Positions 53,581 to 63,761 of a stretch of DNA of 64,000 nt are shown here, piece by piece. Under the pieces are notes generated by a model. It was not told the origin of the DNA. It did not search any database and worked only from the letters and a program-made list of their open reading frames with translations. The DNA is taken from NCBI RefSeq assembly GCF_022761015.1, contig NZ_JAKWJQ010000002.1:496001-560000 (forward strand), written 5' to 3'. The stretch is from Humibacter sp. RRB41 (GTDB lineage: Bacteria; Actinomycetota; Actinomycetes; Actinomycetales; Microbacteriaceae). A program made the translations under genes and the position numbers. How positions within the stretch are numbered: the first letter of the stretch is position 1; each line of letters starts with the position of its first letter.

Positions 53581-54242
53581 CAGACGGTCACCTGGTCCTT
53601 GAGGCCGTCGAAGGTCTTCTCGCCGATGCCGCTCACGTTCATCAGGTCGTCGACGGAGGTGAAACGGCCGTTCTCGGTGCGCCAGGCGATGATCTTCGCC
53701 GCCATCGCCGGTCCGACTCGCGGGAGGGTCTCGAGTTGCTCGTCGGTGGCGGTGTTCAGGTTGACCTTGCCGCCAGGAAGCGCACTGCCGCCGGAGGCAC
53801 CGGCCCCTGCGGCAGGCACCGCTGCCGGATCGCCGACATGGGGCACGATCAGCTGTTCCCCGTCGCTGAGCTGCCTGGCGAGGTTGACTCCCGACTGGTC
53901 GGCATCGTCGGTCATGCCCCCGGCCGCCCCGATCGCATCGACCACCCGTGCGCCATCGGCGAGCGTGTAGAGGCCGGGGCGCGTCACTGCGCCGAGAACG
54001 TGCACGTAGAGCACGGAGGTGGGTGTCGGCACAGGCACCGGGCGATCCGATCCCGCAGCGGTCACCGTCACAGCCGGTACCCGCCCGCTCTCCCCGCTCG
54101 GAGCGAGCATGCCGACCAGTACGGCGACCGCGAACGCCGCGATGAGCAGAACCGCGGCGGCTCCGAGACCGATCTTCACCTTCACGGTGCGGGGCAACGC
54201 GCGAGAGCGGGGGGAGAGCGCATCGCGAGGGTCGGCATCCAC
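53580..54242 (-). CDS. comEA: ComEA-like DNA-binding protein
   Basis: 220 residues. One membrane segment (about 25-47) anchors the protein. A SLBB domain follows (VYVHVLGAVTRPGLYTLADG-like: YVHVLGAVTRPGLYTLADGA), then a Gly/Ala-rich linker and a C-terminal helix-hairpin-helix domain (VNLNTATDEQLETLPRVGPA, then IGEKTFDGL). It should bind incoming DNA outside the membrane and hand it to ComEC. Confidence 0.93.
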   Translation of the reverse strand: MDADPRDALSPRSRALPRTVKVKIGLGAAAVLLIAAFAVAVLVGMLAPSGESGRVPAVTVTAAGSDRPVPVPTPTSVLYVHVLGAVTRPGLYTLADGARVVDAIGAAGGMTDDADQSGVNLARQLSDGEQLIVPHVGDPAAVPAAGAGASGGSALPGGKVNLNTATDEQLETLPRVGPAMAAKIIAWRTENGRFTSVDDLMNVSGIGEKTFDGLKDQVTV

Positions 54243-54305
54243 TCCCGTGACGGTACGGGGACGACGACGTCGTCATCCTCGCTTCGCGCCAGACCGTGGA
54301 CGCGG

Positions 54306-54340
54306 CGATGGCCCGCCGCCCTGGGGACGACGGGCCATCG
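54306..54340 (-). terminator. Hairpin after leuS
   Basis: CGATGGCCCG (54306-54315) pairs with CGGGCCATCG (54331-54340), a perfect 10-bp stem starting 12 bases past the leuS stop. There is no T-run. It probably ends the leuS transcript. Confidence 0.6.
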
Positions 54341-54351
54341 GCCGCTGAACG

Positions 54352-56925
54352 CTATTTCGCTGTGACGAAGTTCACTAGGCGTGGAGCGCGAACCACCACG
54401 CTGGCCGGCTCTCGGTCTCCGAGCGCACGCTGCACCGCTGCGGATGCCCGAGCCAGACCTTCGAGCTCGTCCGCCCCGATCTTGGGCGAGACCTCGACGC
54501 GGTCGCGCACCTTGCCGTCGACCTGCACGATCGCGGTCAGCGACTCCTCGATGAGAAGACTCGGATCGGCCCTGCGCCACAGCTGCAAGGCGACGGTCGG
54601 CTCGTAGCCGAGTGCCTGCCACATGTCTTCGGCCGTGTACGGGGCGAACAGGTTGAGCACCAGGGTGACCACCTCTGCGGCCTCTCGCACCGCGGCATCC
54701 TGCGGGCCGGGACCGGAGTCGATCGCCTTTCGCGTCGCGTTCACCAGTTCCATGAGCCGCGCGACGACCACGTTGAACTTGAACTGCTCGACGAGAGCCG
54801 GGGCGTCCGCGAGCAGGCGGTGCGTGACGCGCCGGAGCGCGATGTCGCCGGAACGCCACTCGACGTCGGGAGAGCTGGTCACGTCGTGAGCCAGCCGCCA
54901 CGCGCGAGCCAGGAACTTCGCGCTTCCGGCCGCCGAGACATCCGCCCAGTCGATATCGTCTTCCGGCGGACCGGCGAAGGCGATCGTCATGCGCAGTGCG
55001 TCAGCGCCGTGCTGACGCAGCTCGTCGGCGAACTCGACGAGGTTGCCCTTCGACTTGCTCATCGCAGCACCGTTCAATATGACCTGGCCCTGGTTGAGCA
55101 AGGACATGAACGGCTCGGTGAACGACACGTACCCGAGGTCGAACAGCACCTTCGTCATGAAACGCGAGTAGAGCAGGTGCAGGATCGCGTGCTCGACGCC
55201 GCCGACGTACTGGTCGACGGGAGCCCATTTCTCCACTTCGGCGGGATCGAAAGCCTGCGTGTCGTCGTTCGCCGAGAGGTAGCGCAGGTAGTACCAGGAG
55301 CTGTCGACGAACGTGTCCATGGTGTCGCTGTCACGTGTCGCCTTGCCGCCGCAGTTCGGGCAGTCGACAGTCGACCACTCCGTCGCCGCGCCCAGTGGGC
55401 TGGTGCCCTTCGGCTTGAGGTCCAGGCCCTCCGCGTCCGGCAGAACGACGGGCAGCTGGTCCTCGGGCACCGGCACCTCGCCACACGCCGGGCAGTGGAT
55501 GATCGGGATCGGTGTGCCCCAATAGCGCTGCCGAGAGATCAGCCAGTCGCGCAGCCTGAAATTGCGCGCGGCGTGGCCGATCGACGACGACTCGAGTGCC
55601 TCGGTGATGCGGTGGATGGCGTTGTTCTTGCTCAGCCCGTTGAACGGGCCGGAGTTGATGAGGCGACCGTCACCGGTCAACGCCACACCGGTCGACGCCG
55701 GGTCGAGAGGCGGCAGGTCCTCGGGAAGCAGCGCTTCGCCGGTCTCCGGATCGGTCGGAATGACGGGGATCGCGCCCGTGATCGGCGCGTTCGTGTCCAC
55801 CACGACCCGCACAGGCAGGTCGAACGTGCGCGCGAAGTCGAGGTCGCGCTGGTCGTGAGCCGGCACCGCCATGACGGCGCCGTGGCCGTATTCAGCCAGC
55901 ACGTAGTCGGCGGTCCAGATCGGCAGTCGCTCACCGCTGAGCGGGTTGATCGCATACCGCTCCAAGAACATTCCGGTCTTCTCACGGTCCGTGCTCAGCC
56001 GCTCGATGTCCGTGGCCGCCTGCGTCTGGCGCAGGTAGTCGTCGAACCGCTCACGCACGTGCGCCGGGGCATCCATGGCCAGCTCAGATGCCAGGTCGGA
56101 GTCCGGCGCCACCACGAGGAACGTCGCACCGTACAGCGTGTCGGGGCGCGTCGTGTAGACGGCGATCGGCTCGTTCCTGCCTTCGATCCTGAACTGCACG
56201 TCGGCGCCGATCGAGCGACCGATCCAGTTGCGCTGCATCGTCAGCACGCGCGACGGCCACGATCCCTCGAGCTGGTTCAAGTCGTCGAGCAGCCTGTCAC
56301 CGTAGTCGGTGACACGGAAGTACCACTGGGTCAGCTTCTTCTTCACGACGGCGAACCCGCAGCGCTCGCAATGGCCGTCGATGACCTGCTCGTTGGCGAG
56401 CACTGTCTGGTCGTTGGGGCACCAGTTGACGGAGCCGTCCTTGCGGTAGGCGAGGCCCTTCTCGTACAGCTTCAGGAACAGCCACTGGTTCCACTTGTAG
56501 TACTCGGGATCGCTGGTGTGCAGTTCCTTGCTCCAGTCGAACGACGGGGCGTAGATGCGGAAGCTGCGCTTCTGCTGCGCGATGTTGTCGTAGGTCCAGC
56601 CGCGCGGGTCGATGCCGCGCTTGATCGCCGCGTTCTCGGCAGGCAGCCCGAAGGAATCCCAGCCGATCGGGTGCAGCACGTTGAATCCCTGCTGGCGCCA
56701 ATACCGCGCAACGATATCGCCGAAACCGAACGCCTCGGCATGCCCCATGTGCAGGTCGCCCGACGGGTACGGGAACATGTCGAGCACGTACTTGCGCGGG
56801 CGCTTGTCGCCGGGAGCATCCGTGCGGAACGGTCGGAGCTCCTCCCACGCAGGCAGCCACTTCGCCTGGATGGCAGCGAAGTCGTAACGGGCTTCTGAGC
56901 CGTCTCGCTCGTCGTGATCTGGCAC
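54352..56925 (-). CDS. leuS: Leucyl-tRNA synthetase
   Basis: 857 residues with the class I signatures HMGH (59-62, the HIGH motif), the CP1 editing domain ([20 protein letters not shown]), [18 protein letters not shown], two zinc pairs, AMSKSKGN (the KMSKS loop) and the C-terminal anticodon-binding part. It charges tRNA-Leu. Upstream (about 56953-56976) a GTG(T)GGAC/GTCCGCAC hairpin precedes the gene. No T-box features were seen. Confidence 0.97.
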   Translation of the reverse strand: MPDHDERDGSEARYDFAAIQAKWLPAWEELRPFRTDAPGDKRPRKYVLDMFPYPSGDLHMGHAEAFGFGDIVARYWRQQGFNVLHPIGWDSFGLPAENAAIKRGIDPRGWTYDNIAQQKRSFRIYAPSFDWSKELHTSDPEYYKWNQWLFLKLYEKGLAYRKDGSVNWCPNDQTVLANEQVIDGHCERCGFAVVKKKLTQWYFRVTDYGDRLLDDLNQLEGSWPSRVLTMQRNWIGRSIGADVQFRIEGRNEPIAVYTTRPDTLYGATFLVVAPDSDLASELAMDAPAHVRERFDDYLRQTQAATDIERLSTDREKTGMFLERYAINPLSGERLPIWTADYVLAEYGHGAVMAVPAHDQRDLDFARTFDLPVRVVVDTNAPITGAIPVIPTDPETGEALLPEDLPPLDPASTGVALTGDGRLINSGPFNGLSKNNAIHRITEALESSSIGHAARNFRLRDWLISRQRYWGTPIPIIHCPACGEVPVPEDQLPVVLPDAEGLDLKPKGTSPLGAATEWSTVDCPNCGGKATRDSDTMDTFVDSSWYYLRYLSANDDTQAFDPAEVEKWAPVDQYVGGVEHAILHLLYSRFMTKVLFDLGYVSFTEPFMSLLNQGQVILNGAAMSKSKGNLVEFADELRQHGADALRMTIAFAGPPEDDIDWADVSAAGSAKFLARAWRLAHDVTSSPDVEWRSGDIALRRVTHRLLADAPALVEQFKFNVVVARLMELVNATRKAIDSGPGPQDAAVREAAEVVTLVLNLFAPYTAEDMWQALGYEPTVALQLWRRADPSLLIEESLTAIVQVDGKVRDRVEVSPKIGADELEGLARASAAVQRALGDREPASVVVRAPRLVNFVTAK

Positions 56926-57035
56926 GTCGCTCTCAATCTCTGTGCGGGGAAGGGTGTGCGGACCCCGGCGTCCACACGAAAAAGGGGCGTTGAAAAGATT
57001 ACCCGCTCATGTCGGGCAGATTGCGGGCCGCCCGC

Positions 57036-58430
57036 TCAGCGGCCGAGCGCCGCCAATAAGGCCGCAGCCTTCAGCTTGATCTCGGCGAGTTCCCTCTTCG
57101 GTACTGACAACGCGGTGATGCCGCCACCTGTTCCGATCACGGCCTCGCCACTGTGCATCACGATGCTTCGGATGACCATCGCGAGCTCGGCGGACCCGTC
57201 GAGGCCCAGCCTTCCGAAGCATCCGCTGTAGACCCCGCGCGGGCCACGTTCGAGGTCGTTCAGGATGTCCATGGCGCTGAGCTTCGGCGTCCCGGTCATC
57301 GACCCAGCCGGAAAGCATGCGGCGAGCACGTGCAACGCGTCCACGCCGTCTGCGAGTCGCGCCTCGATCGTGCTCACCAGTTGATGCACGTGCCGGTGGG
57401 TCTCCACCTCGAGCAACGAGGTCACAGCGACGCCGCCGAGTCGTGCGACCCGGCTCAGATCGTTGCGCATCAGGTCGACGATCATCAGGTTCTCGGCGCG
57501 TTCCTTCTCGTCACGTCCCAGCGCATCCTTGAGGCGCGCGTCGTCGTCAGGATCCGGAAGGCGTCGGGCGGTGCCCTTCACAGGGCTCGTCACTGCAACG
57601 CCATTCGCGACGGAGAGAAAGAGCTCGGGCGACGAGCTCAGCAGCGCGACGTCCCCGAAACGCAGATAGCCGCCGTACGGCGCAGGGGAATCCCGTCGCA
57701 AGCGGCGATAGACGTCGAGCGGCCGGGCATCCGTCGGCATGCGGATCGTGTTGGTGAGACAGAGCTGGTAGGCGTCGCCGGCACGGATCGACCGCTGGCA
57801 TCGCTCGATCAGCCGCAGATACTCGCCATCGGAGTGTCGCCACTCCGGCTCGCCACGCCGCTCGGCGTCTCCGTGCCTCGCCTCCTCCTCGGCGGGCGCG
57901 GGCGCGAGCCCGCCCAGGGCGAGCTCCTCGAGACGGATGCTCGTGGCATCGGCCCACTCGCGTCCTGCCGCGTCGTCGAGGAACCACAGACTCAATTCAC
58001 TCGACGCGTGATCGAACGCGACGACCTGATCGGCGGCGATCAGCGCGGCATCCGGAAAGGGCGACGGGTAGGTCGGAATGCCGAGCGCGTCCGCCCCGAA
58101 CTCGTAGCCGAACCAGCCGACCCAGCCGAGGGGCGAGCCGGCCGGCGCATCCATCGACACGAAGATCTCGGAGCGCAGGAGTTCCGACAGGTCACCGCCC
58201 ACTTCAGCCGTTCGGTCGGCGGTCACCACGTGCACGACGCCGCCCGCGACCAGATAGCCGGGTCGTCTCGGCGATGCCGCGCCGAGGTAACTCACGCCAT
58301 CGACACGGATTCCGGCATCCAGCCAGAACGCGTGGCTCTCGTGCGCGAACAGCGCATCGAACACCACCTGCGGGTCGACGCCGAAGGGGAGCCGTTCCCT
58401 CCGCACCGGTGACATCGCACCGGGCATCAC
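57036..58430 (-). CDS. pabB: Aminodeoxychorismate synthase component I-like
   Basis: 464 residues from a GTG that follows GGGGGAG (ATG starts at 58427 and 58415 are possible). The chorismate-binding domain has GDAYQLCLTNTIRM, LLSSSPELFL, SPVKGTARRLPD, NLMIVDLMRNDLSRV, VHQLVSTIEARLADGVDALH and GSMTGTPKLSAMDIL. The PVKGT motif matches the PIKGT of PabB more than anthranilate synthase. No lyase partner (PabC) or amidotransferase (PabA) gene is adjacent in the window. Confidence 0.85.
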   Translation of the reverse strand: MMPGAMSPVRRERLPFGVDPQVVFDALFAHESHAFWLDAGIRVDGVSYLGAASPRRPGYLVAGGVVHVVTADRTAEVGGDLSELLRSEIFVSMDAPAGSPLGWVGWFGYEFGADALGIPTYPSPFPDAALIAADQVVAFDHASSELSLWFLDDAAGREWADATSIRLEELALGGLAPAPAEEEARHGDAERRGEPEWRHSDGEYLRLIERCQRSIRAGDAYQLCLTNTIRMPTDARPLDVYRRLRRDSPAPYGGYLRFGDVALLSSSPELFLSVANGVAVTSPVKGTARRLPDPDDDARLKDALGRDEKERAENLMIVDLMRNDLSRVARLGGVAVTSLLEVETHRHVHQLVSTIEARLADGVDALHVLAACFPAGSMTGTPKLSAMDILNDLERGPRGVYSGCFGRLGLDGSAELAMVIRSIVMHSGEAVIGTGGGITALSVPKRELAEIKLKAAALLAALGR

Positions 58431-58477
58431 GAACGACTCCCCCGCCGTCGACCCCTACTCGGAGCCATGATCACCTG

Positions 58478-59407
58478 CTACTGGAACAGGTTCTTCTCCG
58501 ACAGCCACTCCTTGGCGATCTGAGCGGCGGACTCCTTCGCCGAACCGGAGGCCTTGTCGTTCATAGAAACGAGATCGTCCGTCGTGAGCGCACCCGAAAC
58601 GGCGTTGAGCACGCTCTTCACCTTGTCCGTGACCTTTTTCGAGTTGATCACCGGAAGGACGTTCTCGGCGATGATGATGTTCTTCGGGTCCTTCAGGGTG
58701 ACGAACCCGTTGTCCTTGATCGCCGAACTCGTCGTGTAGATGTCCGCAAGCTGCACCGTGCCGTCCTGCAAGGCCTTCACTGTCAACGGTCCACCGCTGT
58801 CGCTGATCGGGTCGAGCGTCGCCGTCACGCCGTATGCCGACTTCAGCCCGGGGATTCCATAGGGGCGATCGGCGAACTCGGGATTGGCGCCGACGGTCAG
58901 CGGGATGCTGACCGACTTGAGGTCGGAAAGACTCGTGACGTTGTACTTCTCGGAGAAGGCCTTGGTGACGTTGTACGAGTCCTTGTCTTCCGCCTTGGAC
59001 TGGTTCAGGACCTGATATCCCTTGGGCAGCGCGTCGCTCAGCGCGGCGTACACGTCTGTGCTGGACTGCGCCGTCGTCTTGGCGTCGTAGTACTGCAGCA
59101 GGCTGCCGGAGTACTCGGGAACCAGGTCGATCGAGCCGTCCTGAAGAGCCTTCAGGTAGGCCTCACGGGCACCGATGTTCGGCTTGATCGACGTCTTCAC
59201 GCCGTTGGAAGCCAACGCCTGGGTATAGATCTGGGCGATGATCTCGGACTCGGGGAAGTTCGCCGAACCGACGACGATCGCGCCACCGGAATTCGCTGAC
59301 GACGTCGTGGAGCTGTCGAGCGGGTTGCCCGACGAGCACCCAGCCAGGGCGAGCGCGCCCAGTGCCGCGGCCGCGGCAGCGCTGATGATGCGTGATTTCA
59401 GTGCCAT
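58478..59407 (-). CDS. Osmoprotectant ABC importer binding lipoprotein
   Basis: 309 residues with a lipoprotein signal (about 1-23, lipobox LALAGC, Cys24). The mature part has the OpuAC/ProX pattern: IVVGSANFPESEIIAQIYTQ, VPEYSGSLLQYY, PYGIPGLKSAYG, and DNGFVTLKDPKNIIIAENVL. It should bind glycine betaine, choline or a related compound. It is the last gene of the four-gene importer operon. Confidence 0.92.
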   Translation of the reverse strand: MALKSRIISAAAAAALGALALAGCSSGNPLDSSTTSSANSGGAIVVGSANFPESEIIAQIYTQALASNGVKTSIKPNIGAREAYLKALQDGSIDLVPEYSGSLLQYYDAKTTAQSSTDVYAALSDALPKGYQVLNQSKAEDKDSYNVTKAFSEKYNVTSLSDLKSVSIPLTVGANPEFADRPYGIPGLKSAYGVTATLDPISDSGGPLTVKALQDGTVQLADIYTTSSAIKDNGFVTLKDPKNIIIAENVLPVINSKKVTDKVKSVLNAVSGALTTDDLVSMNDKASGSAKESAAQIAKEWLSEKNLFQ

Positions 59408-59435
59408 GGTGCTTCGCTTTCTGTTCTGTGGCTTT

Positions 59436-60170
59436 TCAGCCTGCTGTGGTGGAGCCCGACGTCCCGACCAGAGATCGGGACTGGCGCACGCGCACATCGG
59501 ATGCCCTCCCGAGCACGACGCCGCGTGGCACGACGAGTCGTTGCACGATGGCGAACACGCCATCGGCGACGAGCGCGAGGATGATCACGACGATCGAGCC
59601 GCCGAGCATCTCCGCATAGTTCTGTACGGCGTAGCCGTCGTAGATGTACCGGCCGAGGCCGCCCAGCGGCAGGTAGGCCGCGACCGTCCACGTGGCGATC
59701 ACCTGGAGGCACGCCGACCGCACACCGCCGATGATGATCGGCAGCGCGAGAGGCAGTTCGACCTTGAACAGCACCTGCCAGCCGGTCATTCCGATCGAAC
59801 GCGCGGCGTCGATGGTCTGCCGGTCGACGGCTTCCACGCCCGCATAGGCCCCGGCGATCAGCGGGGGAAGGGCGAGCAACACCATCGCCACAAGGGGCGG
59901 GCCGAAGCCCAAGCCGAGCCACGTCGCCAACAGCAGGAGGACACCGAGCGTCGGAAGCGCACGAAGTGCCCCCGAAAACTGCACGGCGACCCCGCGACCC
60001 TTGCCCGTATGCCCGACGGCGAGTCCGATCGGCAGGGCGATGATGCACGCGACGACCAACGTCACCAGTGTGTACACGAGGTGCTCTTCGGTGCGCGCCG
60101 GTATCCCTCCCGGCCCCGACCAATTCGTCGGGTCGAGTAGCCAGTTGAAGGCGTCTGACCAGCCGTTCAT
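59436..60170 (-). CDS. Osmoprotectant ABC importer permease 2
   Basis: 244 residues with six membrane segments and the permease loop motif ARSIGMTGWQVLFKVELPLA (EAA-like) typical of OpuAB/ProW. The N-terminal soluble part is short. The last 30 residues are basic. The ATG at 60170 overlaps the upstream permease stop (ATGA). Confidence 0.92.
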   Translation of the reverse strand: MNGWSDAFNWLLDPTNWSGPGGIPARTEEHLVYTLVTLVVACIIALPIGLAVGHTGKGRGVAVQFSGALRALPTLGVLLLLATWLGLGFGPPLVAMVLLALPPLIAGAYAGVEAVDRQTIDAARSIGMTGWQVLFKVELPLALPIIIGGVRSACLQVIATWTVAAYLPLGGLGRYIYDGYAVQNYAEMLGGSIVVIILALVADGVFAIVQRLVVPRGVVLGRASDVRVRQSRSLVGTSGSTTAG

Positions 60171-60859
60171 GCCGCCTCCACCAACTCGGGAGTCTCATCG
60201 CGGATCGCTACACGGGTGCGGCGCGAGCGGCGATGCGTCCACGGCATCAGCACACGGCCGAGCCCGGCCAGGATCAGGTCGAACACGACCGCGATCACAA
60301 TCGTGCCGACGATGCCGACACCGATCTCGAGGGGGAAGCCCACCTGGAAGCCTCGCAGAAAGAAGTATCCGAGGCTGGGAACGCCGATCACCGATCCGAC
60401 GCTCACCAGACTGATCGTGCTCACGGAGACGACGCGGATGCCGGACAGCAGAACGGGTCCCGCCAGCGGCAGCTCGACGGACCAGAACCTGCGCCACGTC
60501 GAGAACCCGACAGCCGTTGCAGCCAGCAGCACGTCGACATCCACCGCCGCGAACGCATCGGACGCGGTGCGGACCATGATCGCCACCGCGTAGATGCTGA
60601 GGCTGATCACGACGTTGGCCGGATCGAGCACCTTCGTGCCGATGATGCTCGGCAGCACGAGAAACAGCGGCAGCGACGGGACCGCGTAGAGGATGCCTAC
60701 GATGGCGAGCACCGTTCCACGGCTCGCTCGGTATCGATTGGCCAACCATCCGATCGGCACCGACAGCACGAGCCCGACGATGATGGGCGGCACGGACAGG
60801 CCGGCATGGATCAGCGTTAGCTGCCAGATCTGGCCCGCGTTCTCGATCAGCCAGTTCAC
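60167..60859 (-). CDS. Osmoprotectant ABC importer permease 1
   Basis: 230 residues from a GTG that overlaps the ATPase stop (GTGA). Six membrane segments, with the loop LLAATAVGFSTWRRFWSVEL (EAA-like) before the last ones. It pairs with the next permease, as in OpuBB/OpuBD-type importers with two different permeases. Confidence 0.92.
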   Translation of the reverse strand: MNWLIENAGQIWQLTLIHAGLSVPPIIVGLVLSVPIGWLANRYRASRGTVLAIVGILYAVPSLPLFLVLPSIIGTKVLDPANVVISLSIYAVAIMVRTASDAFAAVDVDVLLAATAVGFSTWRRFWSVELPLAGPVLLSGIRVVSVSTISLVSVGSVIGVPSLGYFFLRGFQVGFPLEIGVGIVGTIVIAVVFDLILAGLGRVLMPWTHRRSRRTRVAIRDETPELVEAA

Positions 60860-61749
60860 CGCGGCTGATCACCCTGCGCCGAAGCACCCGAAGCCGCTGC
60901 GACGGCTCCAGCCTCATCGTCATCGGTCACGAGAACCCCGGCAGCGCGGCCCTCGGAATCGACGAGCACGTCGCGCCCGGCTTCGCTGCGCACGCGAAGC
61001 GCACGCTTGCCCCGGTCGGCGCCGATGAACTTGGCGACGAACTCGTCCGCCGGGTCGGCGAGGATCTCCTGTGGGGTACCGACTTGCGCGACCAGACCGC
61101 CTTTCTTGAAGATGACCACCTGGTGACCGAGCAGAAACGCTTCGTCGATGTCGTGCGTGACGAAGACCACCGTCTTGTCCAAGTCGTGCTGCAGCCGCAA
61201 CAGCTCTTGCTGAAGCTCAGCGCGCACCAGCGGATCGACCGCACCGAACGGCTCGTCCAACAGCAGGATGTTCGGGTCGACGGCAAGCCCGCGTGCGACG
61301 CCGACACGTTGCTGCTGACCGCCCGAGAGCTGGCTCGGATACCTGTCGGCCAGCGATCGATCGAGTCCGACGGCATCCATCAGCTCGAGCGCGCGAACGC
61401 GGGCATCCTTGCGCTTGACGCCCCTGAGCAGGGGAACGGTCGCGATGTTGTCCGCGACCTTGCGGTGCGGAAGGAGCCCGGAGTTCTGCATCACGTAGCC
61501 GATGCTCCGCCGCAGCTTGACCGGCTCGAGGGTGGAGACGTCGTTCCCGTCGATCTCGATCACGCCGCTCGTGGGGTCGACCATGCGGTTGATCATCCGC
61601 AGAATCGTGGTCTTGCCGCTTCCCGACGAGCCGACGAGTACCGTGATTCTGCGCGAAGGGATGACCAGGCTGAAGTCCCGCACCGCGACGGTGCCGTCGG
61701 GGAACTCTTTGGTCACCGATCGGAATTCGATCATCGTCTGGAAGCTCAT
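60856..61749 (-). CDS. Osmoprotectant ABC importer ATPase
   Basis: 297 residues: Walker A GSSGSGKTT (40-48), signature LSGGQQQR, Walker B NILLLDEPFGAVDPLVR and H-loop VTHDIDEAFLLGHQV. The GAVDPLVR D-loop and DIDEA motif are characteristic of OpuA/ProV. The C-terminal 70 residues resemble a degenerate CBS-like regulatory tail (VRSEAGRDVLVDSEGRAAGV). A start at 61734 is possible. It is the first gene of the operon. Confidence 0.93.
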   Translation of the reverse strand: MSFQTMIEFRSVTKEFPDGTVAVRDFSLVIPSRRITVLVGSSGSGKTTILRMINRMVDPTSGVIEIDGNDVSTLEPVKLRRSIGYVMQNSGLLPHRKVADNIATVPLLRGVKRKDARVRALELMDAVGLDRSLADRYPSQLSGGQQQRVGVARGLAVDPNILLLDEPFGAVDPLVRAELQQELLRLQHDLDKTVVFVTHDIDEAFLLGHQVVIFKKGGLVAQVGTPQEILADPADEFVAKFIGADRGKRALRVRSEAGRDVLVDSEGRAAGVLVTDDDEAGAVAAASGASAQGDQPR

Positions 61750-61915
61750 TCCTGCAGGCGGGGCGGTCAGCGGGTGGTTGCGCGAAAGACGTGTTCGTCA
61801 AGGGAAGCACGAATGCACCCTCGATGGGGAGGGGTCACGCAGGTTTCCACTATGTCCCAGACGACCGACAGAAGGCCGGATCTGCAGAAATCTGCCGTAA
61901 CGCGGGCATCAGCCC

Positions 61916-62566
61916 TCAGTCGTAATACTTTTCCAGATAGGCGGTGGCGACGACGCGGGCCTCGCTCAGTGTGCGACGGTCGCCGTCGGCATTGCGCAGA
62001 TAGGCCCTCTCGATCAGCGATTCCGTCATCTGCGCCGCGATGTCGAGATGGAACACCAACTCGTCGCTCGGCGTGAACCCATACGTGCTCACGAGGACCT
62101 CGGCGACACGGACCGCGAACTCCCCGACGTGGTCGGGCGTGGCTCCGGACTCCTCGACACCCCGCACGTCCTCGAAGCGCATGATGCGAAAGCCGGGCTC
62201 GGTGCGGAACATCGTCGCGAACGTCTCCGCGAACCGCTCGATGGCACCCTGCCAGGTCGAGGGGGACGTGCGCTCGATGTCGTCGGACGCCATCAGTCGG
62301 TACCGCCGCACCGCCCTGTCGCGCAACGCGACGAGCAGTGCGATGCGGTCGGGGAAGTATCGGTACACGGTGCCGATGGATGCGCCGCTCTCCTCCGCAA
62401 CCTGCGCGGTGGTGAGCCGGTCGAAGCCGACCTCGTCCACGACCGCTGCCGCGGCATCAAGCAGTGCATCGATGCGGGCGACGCTCCGTTCTTGAGACGG
62501 CTCGACGCGCAACGATGCTGCCGAGTTCGGCACCTCGATCGCCCCGACGAGGATCTCCTCGATCAT
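61916..62566 (-). CDS. TetR-family transcriptional regulator
   Basis: 216 residues from the ATG at 62566, which follows AGGAAG. The N-terminal HTH is ARIDALLDAAAAVVDEVGFD, then TTAQVAEESGASIGTVYRYF. The C-terminal ligand domain is variable. It lies 166 bases upstream of the importer operon in the same direction, and divergent from the App1-type gene, so it may control either. The effector is unknown. An in-frame ATG at 62659 also exists. Confidence 0.9.
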   Translation of the reverse strand: MIEEILVGAIEVPNSAASLRVEPSQERSVARIDALLDAAAAVVDEVGFDRLTTAQVAEESGASIGTVYRYFPDRIALLVALRDRAVRRYRLMASDDIERTSPSTWQGAIERFAETFATMFRTEPGFRIMRFEDVRGVEESGATPDHVGEFAVRVAEVLVSTYGFTPSDELVFHLDIAAQMTESLIERAYLRNADGDRRTLSEARVVATAYLEKYYD

Positions 62567-62708
62567 TCCGTTCTGCTTCCTGTCCGCATCGACCACCCTC
62601 GCGACGATAGTCGAATGCTTTCGAATCTCGCCCGTACCAGAAGAGTTTTCACCCTTCATCACGCGGCCCGCCACCAATCCGTCAGGCTGCCCATGAAAGA
62701 CTGTTCGG

Positions 62709-63761
62709 ATGGTCAGCCGCCCCCGCTCCGCGCCCAAGGTGCATCGCGCTGCGCGCCTGGAGGATGCCTTCCACGGGTTTCGCGCCCGCAGGGCACGCAA
62801 GCGCGGTCATCTGCCGACCGTGCTCTCGTACACCGGCTATGGCACGACATCCTGGGTGCGTGTGCTCGGGCGTGTCGTGCTCGCGAAGGATCCCCGTCCC
62901 GGTTCGCGGGCCGAGCGGACGAACCGCAAGCGCGAAGAGAGTGTGCGCGGCTGGAGAAGCTTCATCAGCGTTCCGATCAGCGACGCCGACGTGATCATCG
63001 AGATCGAGGGCATCGAGCACGTCGTCCGGCCCGACCGCGGCGGTGTCATCGACACCGTTCTGCCGGTGTCGCTCGAGCCGGGAACGCACTGGATCTCTTT
63101 CCGCGTCGAGGGTGCAGGCGACGTCGCGACCGCACCGGTCCAGATCGTGGCCGACGACGCATCCTTCGGGGTCATCTCCGACGTCGACGACACCGTGATG
63201 GTGACCGCGCTTCCCCGGCCTCTGCTCGCGGCCTGGAACACGTTCGTCCTTGACGAGCATGCGCGGGTCCCGACTCCCGGCATGGCCGTGCTTCTGGAAC
63301 GCCTCACGTCTGCGCACCCCGGCGCACCCGTCGTGTACCTGTCGACGGGCGCATGGAACGTCGCCCCCGCCGTGACCCGTTTTCTGTCGCGCAACCTGTT
63401 CCCGCCGGGTGCTCTTCTCCTGACGGATTGGGGTCCGACGCATGACAGGTGGTTTCGGAGCGGTACGGAGCACAAGGAGTGCAACCTGCGCCGCCTGGTG
63501 AGCGAGTTCCCCGACGTGAAATGGCTGCTCGTCGGCGATGACGGACAGCACGATGAGCGGATCTACGCCGAGTTCGCCACGGAGCACCCGCAGAATGTCG
63601 CGGCCGTTGCGATCCGGCAGCTCTCCAACACCGAATCCGTGCTCGCGGGCGGCCGTTCGAAGGCCGAGAAGCACTCGCAGGTGAGCGGCGTGCCGTGGGT
63701 CTACGGCACCGACGGCGCCGCCCTTCTGGCACAACTGGCCGATCTGGGACTGGTGAGGTGA
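62709..63761 (+). CDS. App1-type phosphatase (DUF2183)
   Basis: 350 residues. The C-terminal half has the phosphatase motif FGVISDVDDTVMVT with Asp158, Asp160 and Asp161, then VVYLSTGAWNVAPAVTRFLS and LLVGDDGQHDERIYAEFATE. This is the App1/DUF2183 family, first described as phosphatidate phosphatase in yeast. Bacterial members act on unknown phosphate esters. The gene overlaps the next one by GTGA. Confidence 0.9.
   Translation: MVSRPRSAPKVHRAARLEDAFHGFRARRARKRGHLPTVLSYTGYGTTSWVRVLGRVVLAKDPRPGSRAERTNRKREESVRGWRSFISVPISDADVIIEIEGIEHVVRPDRGGVIDTVLPVSLEPGTHWISFRVEGAGDVATAPVQIVADDASFGVISDVDDTVMVTALPRPLLAAWNTFVLDEHARVPTPGMAVLLERLTSAHPGAPVVYLSTGAWNVAPAVTRFLSRNLFPPGALLLTDWGPTHDRWFRSGTEHKECNLRRLVSEFPDVKWLLVGDDGQHDERIYAEFATEHPQNVAAVAIRQLSNTESVLAGGRSKAEKHSQVSGVPWVYGTDGAALLAQLADLGLVR

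Noticed and set aside
56926-57035. T-box or other riboswitch before leuS
   Set aside because: Only a short hairpin is present. No specifier loop or TGGNACC-type T-box sequence was seen.
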